From Kozakia baliensis (GTDB lineage: Bacteria; Pseudomonadota; Alphaproteobacteria; Acetobacterales; Acetobacteraceae), in contig NZ_CP014674.1 in the NCBI RefSeq assembly GCF_001787335.1, positions 310,001-374,000 of the forward strand: 64,000 nt of DNA. The letters are read 5' to 3'. Position 1 is the first letter of the stretch; the number at the start of each line of letters is the position of its first letter. Positions 27,027-34,708 of the stretch are shown in pieces. A program made the translations under genes and the position numbers. The notes below the pieces were generated by a model, which made no database searches, was not told the DNA's origin, and saw only the letters and a list, made by a program, of their open reading frames with translations.

Positions 27027-28501
27027 TTGCGCTTCCCCTTCTCACACTTGTGCCTTTTCTGGGCGGCATTGCCGCCTGGGCTATAGGCTGGCGGACGCCT
27101 TCAGCGCGTCTTTCTTGGTATGCTTCTTTTGTCGCGCTGATCCTGCAGGCGTTGATCCTGTTGGGCGTGACGCTCGGTGCAGTGGGGCAACCCGGACCGT
27201 GGTTAGCGCATTTCTCCGCTTCATGGATTCCCATGTTGGGCATTTCATTTAGCGAAGATTTGGATGGTCTGAGCCTTATCCTGTTATGGCTGACGACGAT
27301 CCTCTCATTCCTCTGCATTTTTCTGACGGCGCGGAATATTACGGAAAAGCCGGGCTTGTTTCATTTTCTGCTGCTAACGGCGATTGCCGGCATCAATGGC
27401 GTTTTTCTCGCCACCGATTTGTTCCTGTTTTTCTTCTTCTGGGAACTGATGTTGGTGCCGATGTATGGGCTGATCGTCCTTTGGGGGCATGAGGACCGCC
27501 AACGGGCTGCGATTAAATTCTTTCTATTTACCCAAGGCAGCGGTTTGTTGATGATGCTGTCCATTCTTGGGTTGGTCGTTATTCATTTCCGGCATACGGG
27601 CGTTCTGACTTTCGATTATTTCGCGTTGGCGAACACGCCGATGTCCTCGCAAATGTCCATGCTGTTGATGCTGGGTTTCTTTTTGGCTTTCGCCACGAAA
27701 CTTCCAATCGTGCCGCTTCATATCTGGCTGCCGGACACGCACACGCAAGCGCCGACGGCGGGCAGCGTGCTGTTGGCGGGTGTTTTGCTGAAAACGGGTG
27801 GGTATGGGCTGATCCGGTTCGTATTACTTTTCTTCCCGCACGCCGCGGCGCAGTTCGCGCCGATTGCCATTGCCTTGGGCGTGCTTGGCATTCTCTATGG
27901 CGCTTGGCTTTCCTTGGTGCAGGACGATCTCAAGCGGCTGATCGCCTATAGCAGCATTAGCCATCTAGGGTTTGTATTGCTGGGAATTTTCTCCGGCTCC
28001 ACGCTTGGGCTTCAAGGAGCGGTCATGCAGATGGTCGCTCATGGCTTGAGCACGGGCGCTTTGTTCATCATCGCCGGAACGTTGCAAGACGATTTGCACA
28101 CACGCGATATGCGGCGGATGGGCGGGCTTTGGGCGAAATTACCGCATCTTTCCGCCGTGGGCCTATTTTTCGCTATCGCCTCGCTGGGGCTGCCGGGAAT
28201 GGGCAATTTCGTCGGTGAGTTCTTGGTATTGCTCGCTGTATGGCATGTCAGCCCATTGGCGGCGGTGCTGGGCACATTAGGGTTAGTGCTTTCGGCTGTG
28301 TATTCCTTGGTGATGATCGGGCGTGTGTTTACAGGCCCTTCGCAAGGCAGTGCACCGCGCCTGCCCGATTTCGGCATGCGTCAGATGACGGTGCTAGGAG
28401 CAACGATGGCGTTGCTGGTCGTGTTGGGGATGTATCCGCAACCGATTTTGGATCTATCGCATCCGGCCAAGCCAACAAGCGGTCAGATAGATCGGTCTTG
28501 A
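27023..28501 (+). CDS. nuoM: NADH-quinone oxidoreductase subunit M (orphan)
   Basis: A 492-residue antiporter-like subunit. The start ATG at 27023 overlaps the nuoL stop (ATGA); an in-frame TTG 6 codons upstream is less likely. The conserved TM5 Glu is in FFFWELMLVPMYGLIVLWG and the TM7 Lys in AFATKLPIVPLHIWLPDTHT. IAYSSISHLGFVLLGIFSG and MQMVAHGLSTGALFIIAGTL are family stretches. Length is close to that of E. coli NuoM (about 509). The transcript ends in a strong hairpin terminator at 28508-28542. nuoN, which normally follows, is absent. Confidence 0.93.
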   Translation: MIALPLLTLVPFLGGIAAWAIGWRTPSARLSWYASFVALILQALILLGVTLGAVGQPGPWLAHFSASWIPMLGISFSEDLDGLSLILLWLTTILSFLCIFLTARNITEKPGLFHFLLLTAIAGINGVFLATDLFLFFFFWELMLVPMYGLIVLWGHEDRQRAAIKFFLFTQGSGLLMMLSILGLVVIHFRHTGVLTFDYFALANTPMSSQMSMLLMLGFFLAFATKLPIVPLHIWLPDTHTQAPTAGSVLLAGVLLKTGGYGLIRFVLLFFPHAAAQFAPIAIALGVLGILYGAWLSLVQDDLKRLIAYSSISHLGFVLLGIFSGSTLGLQGAVMQMVAHGLSTGALFIIAGTLQDDLHTRDMRRMGGLWAKLPHLSAVGLFFAIASLGLPGMGNFVGEFLVLLAVWHVSPLAAVLGTLGLVLSAVYSLVMIGRVFTGPSQGSAPRLPDFGMRQMTVLGATMALLVVLGMYPQPILDLSHPAKPTSGQIDRS

Positions 28502-28507
28502 TAAAGG

Positions 28508-28542
28508 AAAAAGCCACGCGGTCTTTCACCGCGTGGCTTTTT
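28508..28542 (+). terminator. Strong terminator after nuoM
   Basis: AAAAAGCCACGCGGT, loop CTTTC, ACCGCGTGGCTTTTT. The perfect stem has T- and A-tails, so it can act on both strands between the convergent nuoM and the 28614 gene. Confidence 0.93.
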
Positions 28543-28561
28543 ACATACGAAGCACAAAGAA

Positions 28562-28587
28562 AAACCCCCGTTACGAAAGGATCGTGA
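28562..28587 (-). terminator. Second bidirectional terminator
   Basis: An AAACCCCCGT...ACGGGGGTTT stem flanked by A-rich and T-rich runs. It lies about 27 bases downstream of the leftward small gene at 28614, so it probably ends that transcript, backed up by the nuoM terminator. Confidence 0.85.
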
Positions 28588-28613
28588 CGGGGGTTTGCTA
28601 TTTTTTCAAAAGC

Positions 28614-28979
28614 TCACATGGGCTGGCGTTTTTCGCTTTCTTTTTTGGCCATGGAACGTCCAAGCATCGGAAGAACTTCGCAAAGCGCTTCCTCTGTTGC
28701 GTTGGGCGTTTGCCCTGATTCATGGGCGATGTGAGCAATGCGGCTGCTCCCCATGACCTGTTCAACTTCCTCCGCGCTCCAGGGAGAACGATTGTAATTT
28801 TCAGGTTTTATCAGAAAATTACGAAGTTCCGTGTCCTGGTGGATCAACTGAATGGCGACGGTCGTCAAACCGGAGCGATCGCTATCCGCTCCGGTAAAGT
28901 TATCGCCACCACGCATAATAGCTGATGTAGCCGCATGAGCGGAGGTTTCGTGTGTGTGTCCAGAGGAACGTGCGGTCAT
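28614..28979 (-). CDS. Small soluble protein with YidB/DUF937-like C-terminus
   Basis: A 121-residue protein. The ATG at 28979 has GGAG 9 bases upstream. The N-terminus is polar (SSGHTHETSAHAATSA). The C-terminal half, SAEEVEQVMGSSRIAHIAHE followed by SGQTPNATEEALCEVLPMLG, resembles the helical repeat of YidB (DUF937) proteins, in which a short helix-G-x-helix ends in LP. The family is uncertain and the function unknown. It is monocistronic, with its own terminator. Confidence 0.6.
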   Translation of the reverse strand: MTARSSGHTHETSAHAATSAIMRGGDNFTGADSDRSGLTTVAIQLIHQDTELRNFLIKPENYNRSPWSAEEVEQVMGSSRIAHIAHESGQTPNATEEALCEVLPMLGRSMAKKESEKRQPM

Positions 28980-29256
28980 GGCCGGTGCTCCAATTTTTAA
29001 GAAAGCGCTACTAACAGCCTGTGTTACGAAGGCCTCGCCAGCGCGAAAAGCAGCTTGCCCAGATTGGGTGAGCCTGAGAGTGATACGGATTGCATGATCC
29101 GAAGTTGCAGTTTCTGGATGAAGAAAAATTAAGTTTCTTACGTATCAAAGGAAGAGCGTGTCTGTTCTCCCTACGCTGCGGAGAAACGAACTATTCTCAT
29201 GTTTTTGGGTATTTGAAGAAGGCTCAAAGTAGCCTTGGCACGAGGAGGGATTTTAA

Positions 29257-29853
29257 ATGACGAAGCTTTTGGTGTTGTATTATTCGACTTATGGCCATGT
29301 CGAGACGATGGCGAACGCCGTCGCGGAAGGTGCGCGGCGCGCAGGTGTCGAGGTGCAGGTCAAGCGTGTGCCTGAGCTAGTGCCGGAAGAAGTTGCCAGG
29401 GCCAATCATTTCAAGCTGGATCAGGCGGCTCCGATCGCTACTCCGGCGGAATTGATCGATTACGATGCGATTATCGTCGGTGCGCCGACGCGTTTCGGGC
29501 GTATCCCATCGCAAATGGCGCAATTTTGGGACCAAACCGGTGGCTTATGGGCCAAAGGCGCGTTGATCGGCAAGTTGGGCGCGGCTTTTACATCAACGGC
29601 AAGCCAGCATGGCGGCCAGGAAACGACATTATTTTCCATTCTCAGCAATCTCTTGCATCACGGCATGATTATTAGCGGATTGCCTTATAGTTTTGCGGGG
29701 CAGACTAAGCTCGACGAAGTTAGCGGCGGCACGCCTTATGGCGCTTCGACGATCGCTGGCGGAGACGGTTCGCGCGCGGTCAGCGAGAACGAACTTGCTG
29801 GTGCACGCTATCTCGGCGAGCATGTGGCCAATATTGCCAAGAAGCTTGCCTGA
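29257..29853 (+). CDS. wrbA: NAD(P)H:quinone oxidoreductase WrbA
   Basis: A 198-residue flavodoxin-like type IV quinone reductase that reduces quinones by two electrons, protecting against redox stress. The FMN loop is [38 protein letters not shown] and [19 protein letters not shown] are WrbA signatures, and [18 protein letters not shown] near the C-terminus is the WrbA insert. The start has a strong GAGGAGG about 8 bases upstream. It is monocistronic. A short GCCTG/CAGGC hairpin overlaps the stop but has only a short T run. Confidence 0.95.
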   Translation: MTKLLVLYYSTYGHVETMANAVAEGARRAGVEVQVKRVPELVPEEVARANHFKLDQAAPIATPAELIDYDAIIVGAPTRFGRIPSQMAQFWDQTGGLWAKGALIGKLGAAFTSTASQHGGQETTLFSILSNLLHHGMIISGLPYSFAGQTKLDEVSGGTPYGASTIAGGDGSRAVSENELAGARYLGEHVANIAKKLA

Positions 29854-30030
29854 TTGATTCTTACGGCAGGCTTTCATGTGGGGCCCGCAGAGTTTTTGCG
29901 ATCTGTGCGTTCCGGCGCTTGGTCAATTTGTTGCAAACTCGCCACATAAGGTTAGTGGCTGTGTAGCGGAAAGGTGGATCGGGCTACTTCAGAATCTGAC
30001 AAAATCCATTCTTTTCAATGTGTTTCGTGG

Positions 30031-30059
30031 TCGTCATAAAACTGTCATACGCCCGTCAC
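30031..30059 (+). promoter_or_regulatory. Triple Pho box (PhoB-binding array) upstream of the porin
   Basis: Three 7-base repeats are spaced by 4 bases: TCGTCAT (30031-30037), CTGTCAT (30042-30048) and CCGTCAC (30053-30059). The 11-base period and sequence fit the PhoB site CTGTCAT-N4-CTGTCA(T/C), with one mismatch in each outer unit. The last repeat ends 82 bases before the porin ATG. This suggests induction under phosphate starvation. Confidence 0.75.
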
Positions 30060-30140
30060 GAAACCTTCGCACTCAGCATGAGAACGCTTCGTTAAGTGGA
30101 CTTCCGAAACGCAACTGCTGATTCGGGCATCCACCACAAT

Positions 30141-31913
30141 ATGAAAAAAATCTCTCGCGTTCTACCGTTGTTGCTGGCATCGACCTCTTTCGGGTCCTTG
30201 TTCGCGGCGTCTGACGCCAAGGCGGCCAGCATGGATCAGATGGCGATTATGGAAAAGCAGATCCGCGCCATGCAATCTCAGCTTTCCACGATGCGCAAAG
30301 AACATGACCGCGAAATGAAGCGCGTTCATGAGCAACTTGCCCAACAGCGTAAAGCACAGGAACAGGATCCTTACGCCTATCACCGAGCCGTCACGGGGAA
30401 TGCACAAAACAATACTACTGCGCAATCAAGTGATGGTTTGCGATTGGCTGGCTTTCAAGTCGGTACGTCACTTCCAAGCACTCAGCAAACTAGTGCTTCC
30501 GCTTATGCAAGTACGCCCTACGGACAATTAACTGGCACGCCTTCCGCACGAGTATTAGATTTATATGGCCCTCTGCATCGTGGTCAGGTCCAAATCGGCG
30601 GCATCCGCGTTACACTTGGTGGTTATCTCGAAGCGGCAACGTTCTGGCGCAGTCGCAACTCGACGTCGGATATTTCATCACAATTCGGTGGCGGGGCGAT
30701 TCCGTTTGCCAACAATCCGAATTATCATACCAATGAGTTCCACCAATCTGAACGCCAGAGTCGCATTGCGATGCTTGTCGAGGGCGACATTACACACAAA
30801 TTGCGTGCTCAAGGATACATCGAGGTCGACTTTCAAGGCGCTGGTTCAGGATCCAATTCACGTCAGTCGAATTCCTACGTTCCTCGATCGCGTGTTTTCT
30901 ATGGTCAGTTGATCGATGACGCGGACGATCTTTACGTTCTTGGAGGCCAGAGCTGGTCGTTCCTAACGATGTTTAATCACGGCATGTCTGCGCGTGACGA
31001 GCAGGTGCCGCTCGTTATCGACGCACAATATGTACCAGGCTTCAACTGGACTCGAAATACTCAAGTCCGCATCGTCAAGGGGTTTGGTCATAGTCATTAC
31101 CATGTGGGTATATCGGTTGAAAACCCGCAGCAAGTTATCTCAGTTGGATCGGGGGGCAATTATCTGCCGCCAGGCGCAGTTGCTGACACCTATCAGAATG
31201 CTGGTGGCAACGTTTTCAATCCGTCGACGAACTATTCGACAGATGTTGCGCCGGATATCGTTGGAAAGGTCGCTGCTGATCCGGGATGGGGTCACTACGA
31301 AATGTATGGGCTACTGCGTTTTCCACATAGCCGCGTTTCTTATTTGGGGTCTGGTCGTAGTAAAACAGATGTGGCGGGCGGCGGAGGTGCCGGGATGGTG
31401 TTGCCTCTGGAAAAAGCACATAAACTCAATTTCCAGGTATCCGGCCTTGTCGGCACGGGTATAGGCCGCTACGGCACGTCGAATATGCCCGATGTTACGA
31501 TGGGTTCGGACGGGCATATTAAGCCGCTACCTGCTGCGAACGTCTTGGCTGGTCTCTATGGAAACCCAGTTAAAAGTTTGCAACTCTATGCATATGGCGG
31601 CATGGAGATGACCCGTTCACGCTCCTCTTTCAATGCGGGTGGCAAACATTATGGCTACGGTAATCCGCTGTATAATGTATCCGGCTGTGATATCGAAGGT
31701 GCGGCAGCAAGCACATGCCAAGCAAGTATAAATAAGGTTGTACAGGGTACGGCGGGTTTATGGTGGGACTACCTGCATGGAGACTATGGGACTATCCGTT
31801 TGGGTGCTCAGTATTCTTACACTTATATCACGTCGTTTAGCGGTGTAGGAGGCACGCCTCACACGAACGATAATATGGTATTTTTCTCCATGCGTTATCT
31901 TCCGTTCCAATGA
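30141..31913 (+). CDS. Outer-membrane porin with N-terminal coiled coil (DcaP-like, Pho-controlled)
   Basis: A protein of about 590 residues. I chose the ATG at 30141 (MKKISRVLPLLLASTSFG ... AKA signal peptide); the longer frame to 30096 is unlikely. After the signal comes a coiled-coil helix (MDQMAIMEKQIRAMQSQL), then a beta-barrel with GIRVTLGGYLEAATFW, RQSRIAMLVEGDITHKLRAQ and YVLGGQSWSFLTMFNHGMS, ending with YLPFQ. The order (coiled coil, then GGY barrel with SR-x-AM) fits the DcaP-like trimeric porins; I cannot confirm the family. It lies behind a Pho-box array and in front of an OprO/P C-terminal remnant, so it may have replaced a phosphate porin and now serves as one. No clear Shine-Dalgarno was seen. 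Confidence 0.75.
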   Translation: MKKISRVLPLLLASTSFGSLFAASDAKAASMDQMAIMEKQIRAMQSQLSTMRKEHDREMKRVHEQLAQQRKAQEQDPYAYHRAVTGNAQNNTTAQSSDGLRLAGFQVGTSLPSTQQTSASAYASTPYGQLTGTPSARVLDLYGPLHRGQVQIGGIRVTLGGYLEAATFWRSRNSTSDISSQFGGGAIPFANNPNYHTNEFHQSERQSRIAMLVEGDITHKLRAQGYIEVDFQGAGSGSNSRQSNSYVPRSRVFYGQLIDDADDLYVLGGQSWSFLTMFNHGMSARDEQVPLVIDAQYVPGFNWTRNTQVRIVKGFGHSHYHVGISVENPQQVISVGSGGNYLPPGAVADTYQNAGGNVFNPSTNYSTDVAPDIVGKVAADPGWGHYEMYGLLRFPHSRVSYLGSGRSKTDVAGGGGAGMVLPLEKAHKLNFQVSGLVGTGIGRYGTSNMPDVTMGSDGHIKPLPAANVLAGLYGNPVKSLQLYAYGGMEMTRSRSSFNAGGKHYGYGNPLYNVSGCDIEGAAASTCQASINKVVQGTAGLWWDYLHGDYGTIRLGAQYSYTYITSFSGVGGTPHTNDNMVFFSMRYLPFQ

Positions 31914-31941
31914 TTGATCATCGCTAATTGAGAATAATTGT

Positions 31942-32018
31942 AGTGATCCCAAAACATGATAATCGCGCCCTCCGGAGCTAGATGAATCTACGTTATCTTG
32001 AACAGGGATCACTTTTTT
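31942..32018 (+). terminator. Long-loop terminator after the porin
   Basis: AGTGATCCC (31942-31950) pairs with GGGATCACT (32005-32013) followed by TTTTTT. The inner GATAA/TTATC pair extends the stem. The loop is unusually long, but the T-tract and position right after the porin stop support termination. Confidence 0.6.
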
Positions 32019-32053
32019 AATAAACTCTATCAGGCAATCTAGCTTTATAAACA

Positions 32054-32368
32054 TATTAGCAAAGCGTGTTCTCGGCTCCTGGCGTGAAAGATACTCAGGA
32101 ATTCAACCCGGCGCACAACCAGTGGGGCGCGTTGGAAATCACCGGTCGTTACAGCGTGTCGGACATGAAAGGCCGCCTCGGCTACAAGGATGGTGTGCGT
32201 GGCGGCCAGCAGACGGTATGGGCTGGCGGCTTTAACTGGTATCCGAACCGCCATTTCCGCTTCATGGTGGATTACAACCACTTCATCGTCAGCCGCACTT
32301 CCGCCGCGACCAACATCTTCAGCAGAACCGGCAACTCCATCGCTGCGCGTATCCAAGCAGCGTTCTAA
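32054..32368 (+). pseudogene. C-terminal remnant of an OprO/OprP-type phosphate-selective porin
   Basis: About 100 codons without a natural start: a TAG stop precedes, and the first frame codon is GTG. It reads VFSAPGVKDTQEFNPAHNQ, WGALEITGRYSVSDM, VWAGGFNWYPNRHFRFMVDY, NHFIVSR and ends IAARIQAAF. The segment WGALE--RYS, GGFNWYPN--FRFMVDYNH is the closing part of the Porin_O_P family (PF07396), including the C-terminal Phe. No ribosome site and no signal are present, and the porin terminator lies in front, so it is not expected to be translated. It is the tail of a phosphate porin whose front seems replaced by the 30141 porin. Confidence 0.82.
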
Positions 32369-32380
32369 ACCCAGGAAAGA

Positions 32381-32415
32381 GCGTCTCGCGGTGGGCTTCC
32401 TCCGTCGCGAGACGC
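32381..32415 (+). terminator. Hairpin after the OprO/P remnant
   Basis: GCGTCTCGCG ... CGCGAGACGC, a perfect 10-base stem 12 bases after the remnant's stop. It lacks a good T-tract, so it may be a relic of the old porin's terminator. Confidence 0.55.
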
Positions 32416-32494
32416 ATTCTATTCCCCTGACGAAAGCAAACTTTTACGCTTTCGCGCGCTTACTCTAGAAGTCATGAAACTTATGGAGTGCGCA

Positions 32495-32935
32495 ATGTCT
32501 CGAATTTCACACGCAGCGATGGCGTTAACGCTGGCATCGGCCCTCTCGGTCGGAGCTGCTTCCGCGCAGAGTATTCCGTCCTTCGGCGGGCAATCTCAGG
32601 GCAATGCTCTTTCGAATGCAACAGGCGGCGCTGCCGGTCTGTTGGGCGGTGGACTGCCGAGCCTTTCATCGTCGAGCGTGGGTAATGTAACGGGACTTCT
32701 CAGTTACTGCGCACAGAACAATTATCTGCAAGGCGACAGCGCACTTTCCGCGACCTCGGCCGTCAATCAGCTTACCAAGAAACCAGGCGTGACGGATTCT
32801 CCCACTTATGCGGCGGGAACGCAGGGCCAGCTTCAGACGGGCAATGACAATATGTTTTCGCTTTCGAGCCTGAAGAGCGGATTGAAAACACGTGTTTGTA
32901 ATATGGTTCTCGATAAGGCAAAATCGTTTCTCTAA
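32495..32935 (+). CDS. DUF2501 secreted protein (YjjA-like)
   Basis: A 146-residue exported protein. I chose the ATG at 32495 because GGAG ends 6 bases before it; the in-frame ATGs upstream have none. It has a signal peptide (ISHAAMALTLASALSVGAAS-AQ), then a Gly/Ser-rich linker, then the DUF2501 core: NVTGLLSYCAQNNYL, SPTYAAGTQGQLQTG, LKSGLKTRVCNMVLDKAKSF, with the paired Cys residues of the family (one in SYCAQ, one in RVCNM) that may form a disulfide. E. coli YjjA is the known member; its function is unclear. Confidence 0.85.
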   Translation: MSRISHAAMALTLASALSVGAASAQSIPSFGGQSQGNALSNATGGAAGLLGGGLPSLSSSSVGNVTGLLSYCAQNNYLQGDSALSATSAVNQLTKKPGVTDSPTYAAGTQGQLQTGNDNMFSLSSLKSGLKTRVCNMVLDKAKSFL

Positions 32936-32974
32936 TTGAGAAGCTACGCGCGAAGACGAATCTTACAGATTTCT

Positions 32975-33403
32975 TCGTCAATCTTGACTTATGTGTGATG
33001 AGAATGACGCGGCTGATGGCCATGCCGGTACCGAGTAGGCGTGGCCATGAGATCGGGCGTGTCTCCAGGCCGAAATGATCGAGCAATAAGGACAGGCTCA
33101 CCACGTAAACGAGGACTGTTACCGTAAAGAAAGCCGAACAGATTTGCCTTGTGACAAGGGAGACGGAAAGAGCGAAGATAAAATTGTATATCCTGCCCTC
33201 CAAGGCGCTGTCGCAATGCGCTACCCGAAGCTGCCGCCGCTCTAGGGGAACCTAAGAAAAGACAGGACGCATAAGAGCAGTGCCATAGCGCTTCCACAAA
33301 TCGCAATCAGTGTTACGCCTGGCCCGAGTGTTTGAATTGCCGGCCGATTAGGTCGGGATATGAGTCCCGCCATTATAGCCAGGAAGAAATGGAACTCCCT
33401 CAT
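32975..33403 (-). pseudogene. Frameshifted DMT (YdcZ/DUF606-like) transporter
   Basis: Leftward from the ATG at 33403: MREFHFFLAIMAGLISRPNR and QTLGPGVTLIAICGSAMALL are the N-terminal helices of a DUF606-like small transporter, ending in a stop at about 33241. A second frame from about 33203 gives TVTVLVYVVSLSLLLDHFGL and RPISWPRLLGTGMAISRVIL, the C-terminal helices (SLLLDHFG...RLLG is characteristic). The two halves are in different frames and the middle is degraded. Its start codon is only 15 bases from the IS5 left end, so its promoter was also lost. Confidence 0.72.
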
Positions 33404-33418
33404 CGAGCATTACCTTTA

Positions 33419-34348
33419 GAGACCGATCCGAAAGTTTTTCAACCCTGACAATGCCTTGCTGTCCGTCGTGTGAGCATTCGGATTGAGGCGATCAATGTCC
33501 ATGCGGTTGAGGAAGCAATGGATTGTTCCCAATCTTTGGCGAGCCGCCTGCATCGTCTCAGCCATGCGAATGTCCGTTCCACCACCCAGCGACGCGGCAG
33601 GATCTGAAAACCCTTCACCGTATCGGACCGCCTGATGATTTCGAGGGTCCATTTTCCCATGGAGGCGAGCGCGGATCGCAATTTGTCGCCAGCATAGCCG
33701 CCATCAGCGAAGATGTGGCGCAGCCAGGGAAAGCGCCTACGTATCGCTGCCAGAACATCAACGGCCCCATCACGGTCCTGGATATCAGCGGCATGAACGA
33801 GGAGAAAGATCAGGAAGCCGCAGGTATCCGTCACGATATGGCGCTTGCGGCCCTTGACCTTCTTCCCCGCGTCATAGCCCGAAATCCCGCCGCTTTCCGT
33901 GGTTTTCACCGACTGGCTGTCAATCACGCCCGCGCTCGGAGAGGCGTCACGTCCCTCGATCTCGCGCAGGCTCATGACCAGCACCGTATTCATGACCTCG
34001 AACACTCCGGCATCACGCCAGGCGTAAAAATAGCGCCTGATGGTCGAGACCGGCGGAAAGCATTTCGGCAGCAGACGCCACGCACACCCGGCCGAGGCTA
34101 TGTAGAGCATCGCATTGACCACCTCGCGCATATCCGTCGTGCGCGGACGACCGCCCCGTTTCGCCGGGGGCACAAATGGCATGATCAAAGTCCACTCCCC
34201 GTCCGTCATGTCCGATGGATATCGCAATCTTTCCCGGCTATACTCGCGCCGGGCAATACCAGTCCATGTCACCATTCACTCCATCTCTCTGCAAAGACGG
34301 ATGAATCACAACAGGCTGGTATTGTTCAAAAACTTTCGGATCGGGCTC
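33419..34348 (-). mobile_element. IS5-family insertion sequence (complete, 930 bp, TTA duplication)
   Basis: Terminal inverted repeats GAGACCGATCCGAAAGTTTT (left) and GAGCCCGATCCGAAAGTTTT (right, reverse complement) differ at one base. The element is flanked by TTA at 33416-33418 and TTA at 34349-34351, the TNA-type target duplication usual for the IS1031-like group of IS5. One transposase fills it. Intact ends and duplication suggest recent insertion. Confidence 0.93.
33439..34275 (-). CDS. IS5-family transposase
   Basis: A 278-residue DDE transposase. RYPSDMTDGEWTLIMPFVP and GCAWRLLPKCFPPVSTIRRY are IS5-type starts. Catalytic residues are the Asp in SAGVIDSQSVKTTE, the Asp in FADGGYAGDKLRSAL and the Glu in RRWVVERTFAWLRRCRRLAK. 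The single ORF is intact, so the element may be mobile. Confidence 0.93.
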   Translation of the reverse strand: MVTWTGIARREYSRERLRYPSDMTDGEWTLIMPFVPPAKRGGRPRTTDMREVVNAMLYIASAGCAWRLLPKCFPPVSTIRRYFYAWRDAGVFEVMNTVLVMSLREIEGRDASPSAGVIDSQSVKTTESGGISGYDAGKKVKGRKRHIVTDTCGFLIFLLVHAADIQDRDGAVDVLAAIRRRFPWLRHIFADGGYAGDKLRSALASMGKWTLEIIRRSDTVKGFQILPRRWVVERTFAWLRRCRRLAKDWEQSIASSTAWTLIASIRMLTRRTARHCQG

Positions 34349-34351
34349 TTA

Positions 34352-34665
34352 GGGAGGCTCATGGGCGCGGAGTAAAGCTGTCATGGTGGTGCGCTTTAGT
34401 GCGGGTTATGCTGAGGCGACCTCAAATGTTCACGCATGTTTTTCGTCTCGATGCGGGCATAATATGGAAAATATCGGACCGTTGGGGTGATCAATTACAA
34501 ATGCCCTAATGCCACGGCCGATTATAAAGTGCTTCCTCGGGATACATACACGTCCAGCGATATGCGCGCACCTGGAGCGCTTCATAAATCATAATTTTGC
34601 GGAATATTACATTCCCGCTCGTGCCTGATATTCAGGAGATGGATGTGTTGTTCGTGGGGTAGAAA
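34352..34665 (+). pseudogene. Fragments of a molybdopterin-binding xanthine/aldehyde dehydrogenase-family large subunit
   Basis: Directly right of the IS. In one frame: REAHGRGVKLSWW, VMLRRPQMFTHVFRLDAG. In another: VINYKCPNATADYKVLP then YTSSDMRAPGALHK. Then YYIPARA and, after a stop, DIQEMDVLFVG in further frames. The pattern VKL-(T)R-QMFT, Y-CPN, MRAPG and IPARA-DI-EMDV-FV follows the order of the large subunit of xanthine dehydrogenase-family enzymes, with the central part deleted and several frameshifts. The identification is by pattern. Confidence 0.6.
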
Positions 34666-34708
34666 GACGAGGAAGTTAGCTCGCTTAGGATCAAAGGGGG
34701 CGGGGAGG

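Noticed and set aside
33523-34509. 328-codon rightward open frame over the IS5 element
   Set aside because: It is antisense to the transposase; only its last ~50 codons, right of the IS, carry real similarity and are listed as the molybdopterin dehydrogenase remnant.
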